Shown: positions 5,132 through 8,095 of the stretch, one piece after another
Layout: the number at the start of each line of letters is the position of its first letter
Numbering within the stretch: position 1 is the first letter of the stretch
From: CAYUNT01 sp964446285
Lineage (GTDB): Bacteria; Sumerlaeota; Sumerlaeia; SLMS01; CAYUNT01
DNA length: 8,095 nucleotides
NCBI GenBank assembly: GCA_964446285.1
Contig: CAYUNT010000201.1
Span: forward strand, 1-8,095
Reading direction: 5' to 3'
Program-made: the position numbers and the translations under genes
The notes under the pieces: model-generated
The model's database searches: none
Told to the model about the DNA's origin: nothing
What the model saw: the letters and a program-made list of their open reading frames with translations, nothing else

Positions 5132-6714
5132 TGGCTTTTCCCCCGGCGGCGATGGTTCTTTAGTCCCTGTTCAAGAGCCTGGATGGCCGTGTTAAGGACC
5201 TTTAGCCGTGCATAGAGTTTGTCATTGGCTTCCACGATCGTCCAGGGCGCGTAAGCCGTGCTCGTCTGGCGCAGCATGTCCGAAACCGCATCGAGATAGG
5301 CGGGCCACTTGGCGCGGTTTCGCAGGTCTTCTTCTGTGATCTTGTGCTGTTTCATCGGATTGCCCGCGCGCGCCTGGAACCGCCGCCATTGCTCATCCAC
5401 GCTGATGTGAAGCCAGAATTTGGCCAGCACAATTCCGCCGTCCGCCAGCGCGCGCTCGAATTCGTTAATTTCGTGATAGGCGCGCCGCCAGTCCTCCCTC
5501 GAACAAAATCCCTCGACTCGCTCGACCATCACGCGCCCATACCACGAACGGTCGAAAATGGCCAGATGCCCCGCTTTGGGAATCTCGCGCCAGAAGCGCC
5601 ACAAGTAATGGCGCCGCGCTTCGTCGCTCGTGGGCGCCGCGATGGGAACCACGTTGTAGCCGCGCGGATCGAGCCGTTCGGTCAGGCGCTTGATTGCGCC
5701 GCCCTTGCCCGCCGCATCCCAGCCCTCGAACACAAACGCCGCGCCGCAGCGGTGCACATAGCATTCAAATTCCAGTTCGCGCAGGCGATTTTGGGCCGCC
5801 TCCAGTTCCTTTTCGTAACGCGCGCGGCTGATCTTTGCGTCCGTTTTCACTCGCGCCAGCGGAGAATCCGCCGGAATTGGCGGCGGCGTTCCCAACGGGT
5901 CTTCGAGCAGCCTGACTTTTGCGCCGCCGGGCGCTCGTTCGCTCTTTTTTGCAGTTTGCAGAACCGCATGGGGATGTTCCGCGGTGGGCGCAATGATCTG
6001 GCGGTCTTCCAGCGCGCGGCACAGCGAGGCAGCCGTTTCCGAGAGCACCTTGATTCGCCGGAAATTGTCGTTTTCGCTCTCGACGAGAATCCACGGCGCA
6101 TTGGGCGTGTTTGTGGGCGCCAGCAAGTCTTCTGTGGCCTCAAGAACATCCTTGTAACGATGGCGGCTGAGCGCCCCGTAGCGTTCCTGGCGCCGCCATT
6201 GCTGAAGTGGATCCTTCGACCATGCCGTGGTGCGCCGCTTGCATTCCTTGGCGCTGATTTGCAGCCAGAACTTGATGAGCACGACGCCTGAGTCGGTCAA
6301 TTGGCGCTCGAAATCGCGGATTTCCTGAATGGATTTGTCCCATTGCCCGCGTTCGAGTTCCCCATCGAGCCGCGCCAGCGTGATCATATTATACCAGGAA
6401 CGGTCGAAAATCGCGATCGTCCCGCGCGGCGGAATGCGGTTCCAGAAACGCCACAGCCGCGGACGCATCGCTTCTTCTTCGTTCGGCTGGCGGGGCGTAT
6501 GCACCTTGAAACCGCGCGGGTCCCAGAATTCCACAAGGCGGGCAATGGATTCGCCTTTGCCCGCTGCCTCCCATCCCTCGAAGATCATCAGCACCGCCAG
6601 GCCATTTTCATAAATGGCGCGCTGGAGAAGCATCAAGCCCGTGCCGAGCGGCCTGAGGGCTTCCAGGTAGTCCGTCTTGGACATTTTCAGTGAAAGATCG
6701 AGGGTTTCCAGCAT
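5128..6714 (-). CDS. ppk2: Two-domain polyphosphate kinase 2 (class II, polyphosphate:AMP phosphotransferase, pap)
   Basis: Class II PPK2 enzymes use inorganic polyphosphate to phosphorylate AMP to ADP, linking polyphosphate stores to the nucleotide pool. The 528-residue product holds two homologous P-loop domains. Domain 1 (about 10-240) has Walker A GWEAAGKG (47-54) and FDRSWYNM (103-110). Domain 2 (about 300-520) has Walker A GWDAAGKG (331-338) and FDRSWYGRVMVERVEGF beginning at 387. Domain 2 keeps the full family consensus, including the lid region TEEDLRNRAKW. Domain 1 has lost the GRV.VERVEGF continuation, as expected for class II proteins, where the C-terminal half is thought to be the active one. 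A 60-residue Pro/Ala-containing linker joins them. I chose the ATG at 6714 because GGGAG (6723-6727) precedes it by eight bases. The frame continues upstream to ATG 6798 and TTG 6837, the latter without a visible ribosome site, so the N-terminus is the uncertain part. Confidence 0.93.
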   Translation of the reverse strand: MLETLDLSLKMSKTDYLEALRPLGTGLMLLQRAIYENGLAVLMIFEGWEAAGKGESIARLVEFWDPRGFKVHTPRQPNEEEAMRPRLWRFWNRIPPRGTIAIFDRSWYNMITLARLDGELERGQWDKSIQEIRDFERQLTDSGVVLIKFWLQISAKECKRRTTAWSKDPLQQWRRQERYGALSRHRYKDVLEATEDLLAPTNTPNAPWILVESENDNFRRIKVLSETAASLCRALEDRQIIAPTAEHPHAVLQTAKKSERAPGGAKVRLLEDPLGTPPPIPADSPLARVKTDAKISRARYEKELEAAQNRLRELEFECYVHRCGAAFVFEGWDAAGKGGAIKRLTERLDPRGYNVVPIAAPTSDEARRHYLWRFWREIPKAGHLAIFDRSWYGRVMVERVEGFCSREDWRRAYHEINEFERALADGGIVLAKFWLHISVDEQWRRFQARAGNPMKQHKITEEDLRNRAKWPAYLDAVSDMLRQTSTAYAPWTIVEANDKLYARLKVLNTAIQALEQGLKNHRRRGKSQ

Positions 6715-6868
6715 GGGCGTGGCTCCCGGGCCAGGCGCTTCGCGGGGGTTCGCGAACGTTGAGGCAATTGGCCTTGGCTCGCGGACCGCCAGCGGCATCT
6801 TCACCCGCCTTATGCGCTCATCGTTCCGCCCGCGCAATCAGAACAAAGAGAATCGTCCGCGGCGCTCT
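6715..6868. other. mutY-ppk2 intergenic region with a GTTCGCGAAC palindrome
   Basis: If ppk2 starts at 6714 this is a 154-bp leader. It contains a perfect 10-bp palindrome, GTTCGCGAAC, at 6748-6757, about 34 bp before the ATG, overlapping an AACGTT palindrome. I see no convincing -35/-10 pair and no hairpin with a U-run. If a longer ppk2 is real, most of this stretch is coding instead. Confidence 0.35.
6723..6727 (-). promoter_or_regulatory. Ribosome binding site deciding the ppk2 start
   Basis: GGGAG on the minus strand lies eight bases before the ATG at 6712-6714, whose MLETLDLSLKMSK start suits a PPK2 N-terminus. The longer alternatives have weaker sites: AAGG eleven bases before the ATG at 6798, and nothing before the TTG at 6837. 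Confidence 0.5.
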
Positions 6869-8008
6869 CTACAGCCGGTCGAAAAACTTCAAATCCGCCG
6901 CCGGAAACGCATAACGCCCAAAATCCGAACGCCTCACCCACCGCAGTTCAGAATGATACTTCGGCGATGGCTCACCGCCCGCGTGTTCGCAGAAATACAC
7001 ATGCAGCGTAATGGAAAAATGCGAATAGGCGTGATCCACCGTGGCAATGTGGCGGCCGATGCGGACCTCGATGCCCAGTTCCTCGCGCAACTCGCGCGCC
7101 AGCGCCTCGGCGTGCGTTTCGCCCGGCTCGACCTTGCCGCCCGGAAACTCCCAGAGTCCGCCCAACATGCTCGCTGGCGGGCGTTTTCCCAAAAGATAAC
7201 AAGGATTTTCGACGCGGCCATCGCTGCCGCCGCCGCCAGCGCCTTCCGGCGCAATCGCCCCCGCCACGATGATGTAATGCGGCGCGGCCTTGCGCGGGCG
7301 CCGCACGGGCAATTGCTCCTGAATCCGCAGGCGGCGCGCGGCGCATTGGCCCGCCAGAGGACATTCGCCGCAACGCACTCCCTTCGGAATGCATACGCGA
7401 GCGCCGAGTTCCATCAGCGCCTGGTTGAAATCGCCCGGCGCGCGCGGAGCCAGAAGCGCCTGCGCCAAATCCCACAAAATCCCCTCGCCGCGGGCGGAAT
7501 CCACATTTTCCTCGATGTCGAACAGGCGCGCCAGAACCCGTTTCACATTGCCATCCACGACGGCCACGCGCTCGCCCAGAGCGATGCTCGCAATCGCCGC
7601 CGCCGTGTATCGCCCGACGCCCGGCAGATGCGCCCATTCGGCCGCCGACTCGGGCCAGACCCCCGCGCGTTCATGAACGATAATGCGCGCCGCCCGCTGC
7701 AAATTTCGCGCCCGCGCATAGTATCCCAGCCCCTCCCACAACTTGAGAATGCGGTCCGGGTCCGCCTCCGCCAGCGCGCGCACGTCCGGCAATTCCGCCA
7801 GAAACCGCTCGTAATACGGCACGGCCGCCGCCGCGCGCGTTTGCTGAAGCATCACCTCCGACACCCACACGCGATACGGATCGGGCGCGCAATGCGCCTC
7901 GGCGGCCGGCCTGCGCCAGGGCAAGTCGCGCGCCTCGCGCCGGAACCACGCCAGCAGAGCGCGGCGGACCGAAGGAGAACGTTTTTGGGCTTTTTCAAGA
8001 AGGTTCAT
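6869..8008 (-). CDS. mutY: A/G-specific adenine DNA glycosylase MutY with an intact Nudix box
   Basis: MutY removes adenine mispaired with 8-oxoguanine, starting base-excision repair that prevents G-to-T changes. The 379-residue product has catalytic Glu51 in SEVMLQQT, helix-hairpin-helix LPGVGRYTA (128-136) and catalytic Asp152 in VVDGNVKRVLARL. A [4Fe-4S] motif with spacing C-x6-C-x2-C-x5-C uses Cys206, 213, 216 and 222. The C-terminal MutT-like domain (about 244-379) recognises 8-oxoguanine; its YSHF loop (328-331) matches the FSH loop of known MutY proteins. Unlike textbook MutY, this domain has every residue of the Nudix signature GX5EX7REUXEEXGU (291-313: Gly291, Glu297, Arg305, Glu306, Glu309, Glu310, Gly312). 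It might therefore also hydrolyse an oxidised nucleotide. The start ATG has an AT-rich leader with no Shine-Dalgarno sequence; only 37 bp separate it from the poly-G tract. It is the first gene of the co-directional series. Confidence 0.96.
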   Translation of the reverse strand: MNLLEKAQKRSPSVRRALLAWFRREARDLPWRRPAAEAHCAPDPYRVWVSEVMLQQTRAAAAVPYYERFLAELPDVRALAEADPDRILKLWEGLGYYARARNLQRAARIIVHERAGVWPESAAEWAHLPGVGRYTAAAIASIALGERVAVVDGNVKRVLARLFDIEENVDSARGEGILWDLAQALLAPRAPGDFNQALMELGARVCIPKGVRCGECPLAGQCAARRLRIQEQLPVRRPRKAAPHYIIVAGAIAPEGAGGGGSDGRVENPCYLLGKRPPASMLGGLWEFPGGKVEPGETHAEALARELREELGIEVRIGRHIATVDHAYSHFSITLHVYFCEHAGGEPSPKYHSELRWVRRSDFGRYAFPAADLKFFDRL

Positions 8009-8045
8009 AGGATTTTATGAATGCTTGATTTTGAATACGCAGGAT

Positions 8046-8095
<50 letters not shown>

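Noticed and set aside
5344..6291. 315-codon plus-strand open frame antisense to ppk2
   Set aside because: Mirror of a conserved two-domain PPK2; composition is Arg/Ala-rich and no start signal was seen.
6677..8020. 447-codon plus-strand open frame antisense to mutY and the start of ppk2
   Set aside because: It is Arg/Ala/His-rich without any domain, and covers a secure mutY in the opposite strand. Long antisense frames are expected in GC-rich coding DNA.
8009..8040. TAAAAT four bases before the mutY ATG as a -10 element for a leaderless transcript
   Set aside because: No -35-like sequence is found at the right distance, and the upstream DNA is lost to the poly-G artefact.

Overview
The window looks like one end of a metagenome-derived bacterial contig. 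It is GC-rich and every recognisable gene lies on the minus strand. It closes with a run of 50 G at 8046-8095 that reads as a sequencing or assembly artefact. A lipoprotein signal peptide and a LysM protein fit a bacterium with a peptidoglycan wall. The intergenic mini-repeats (7-mers of the CAACCCA/TGAGTGG type and 9-mers of the TGGGACCTA type) resemble those seen in some poorly cultured environmental lineages. I cannot name a phylum from sequence alone.

In transcription order (right to left) the layout is: mutY (6869-8008), an A/G-mismatch adenine glycosylase whose C-terminal domain carries a complete Nudix box; a 154-bp gap; ppk2/pap (5128-6714), a two-domain polyphosphate kinase 2; sufE (4613-5131), a sulfur acceptor for Fe-S assembly; a GHL10-type lipoprotein (3336-4616); a probable hotdog-fold protein (2652-3215); alr (1362-2588), alanine racemase; a 317-bp repeat-bearing gap; a two-helix membrane protein (664-1044); a gap dominated by repeats (290-663); and the broken remnant of a LysM protein (1-289), which also runs off the left edge.

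ppk2, sufE and the lipoprotein are joined by two 4-bp stop/start overlaps (GTGA and ATGA) and must be an operon. mutY, the hotdog gene and alr are close and co-directional and may be co-transcribed. By inference, the right half groups maintenance functions: 8-oxoguanine repair by an Fe-S enzyme, sulfur supply for Fe-S clusters, and polyphosphate-driven nucleotide phosphorylation. The left half leans to the cell envelope: D-alanine supply, a lipoprotein with a glycosidase-like barrel, and a LysM wall binder.

The most unusual parts are the repeat arrays. Two blocks of exactly nine 7-mers (293-355 and 460-522) face each other in inverted orientation, and the LysM reading frame stops resembling LysM within a few bases of the first block. 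I found no CRISPR array, tRNA, rRNA, transposase or clear rho-independent terminator, and no convincing wholly new multi-gene system.
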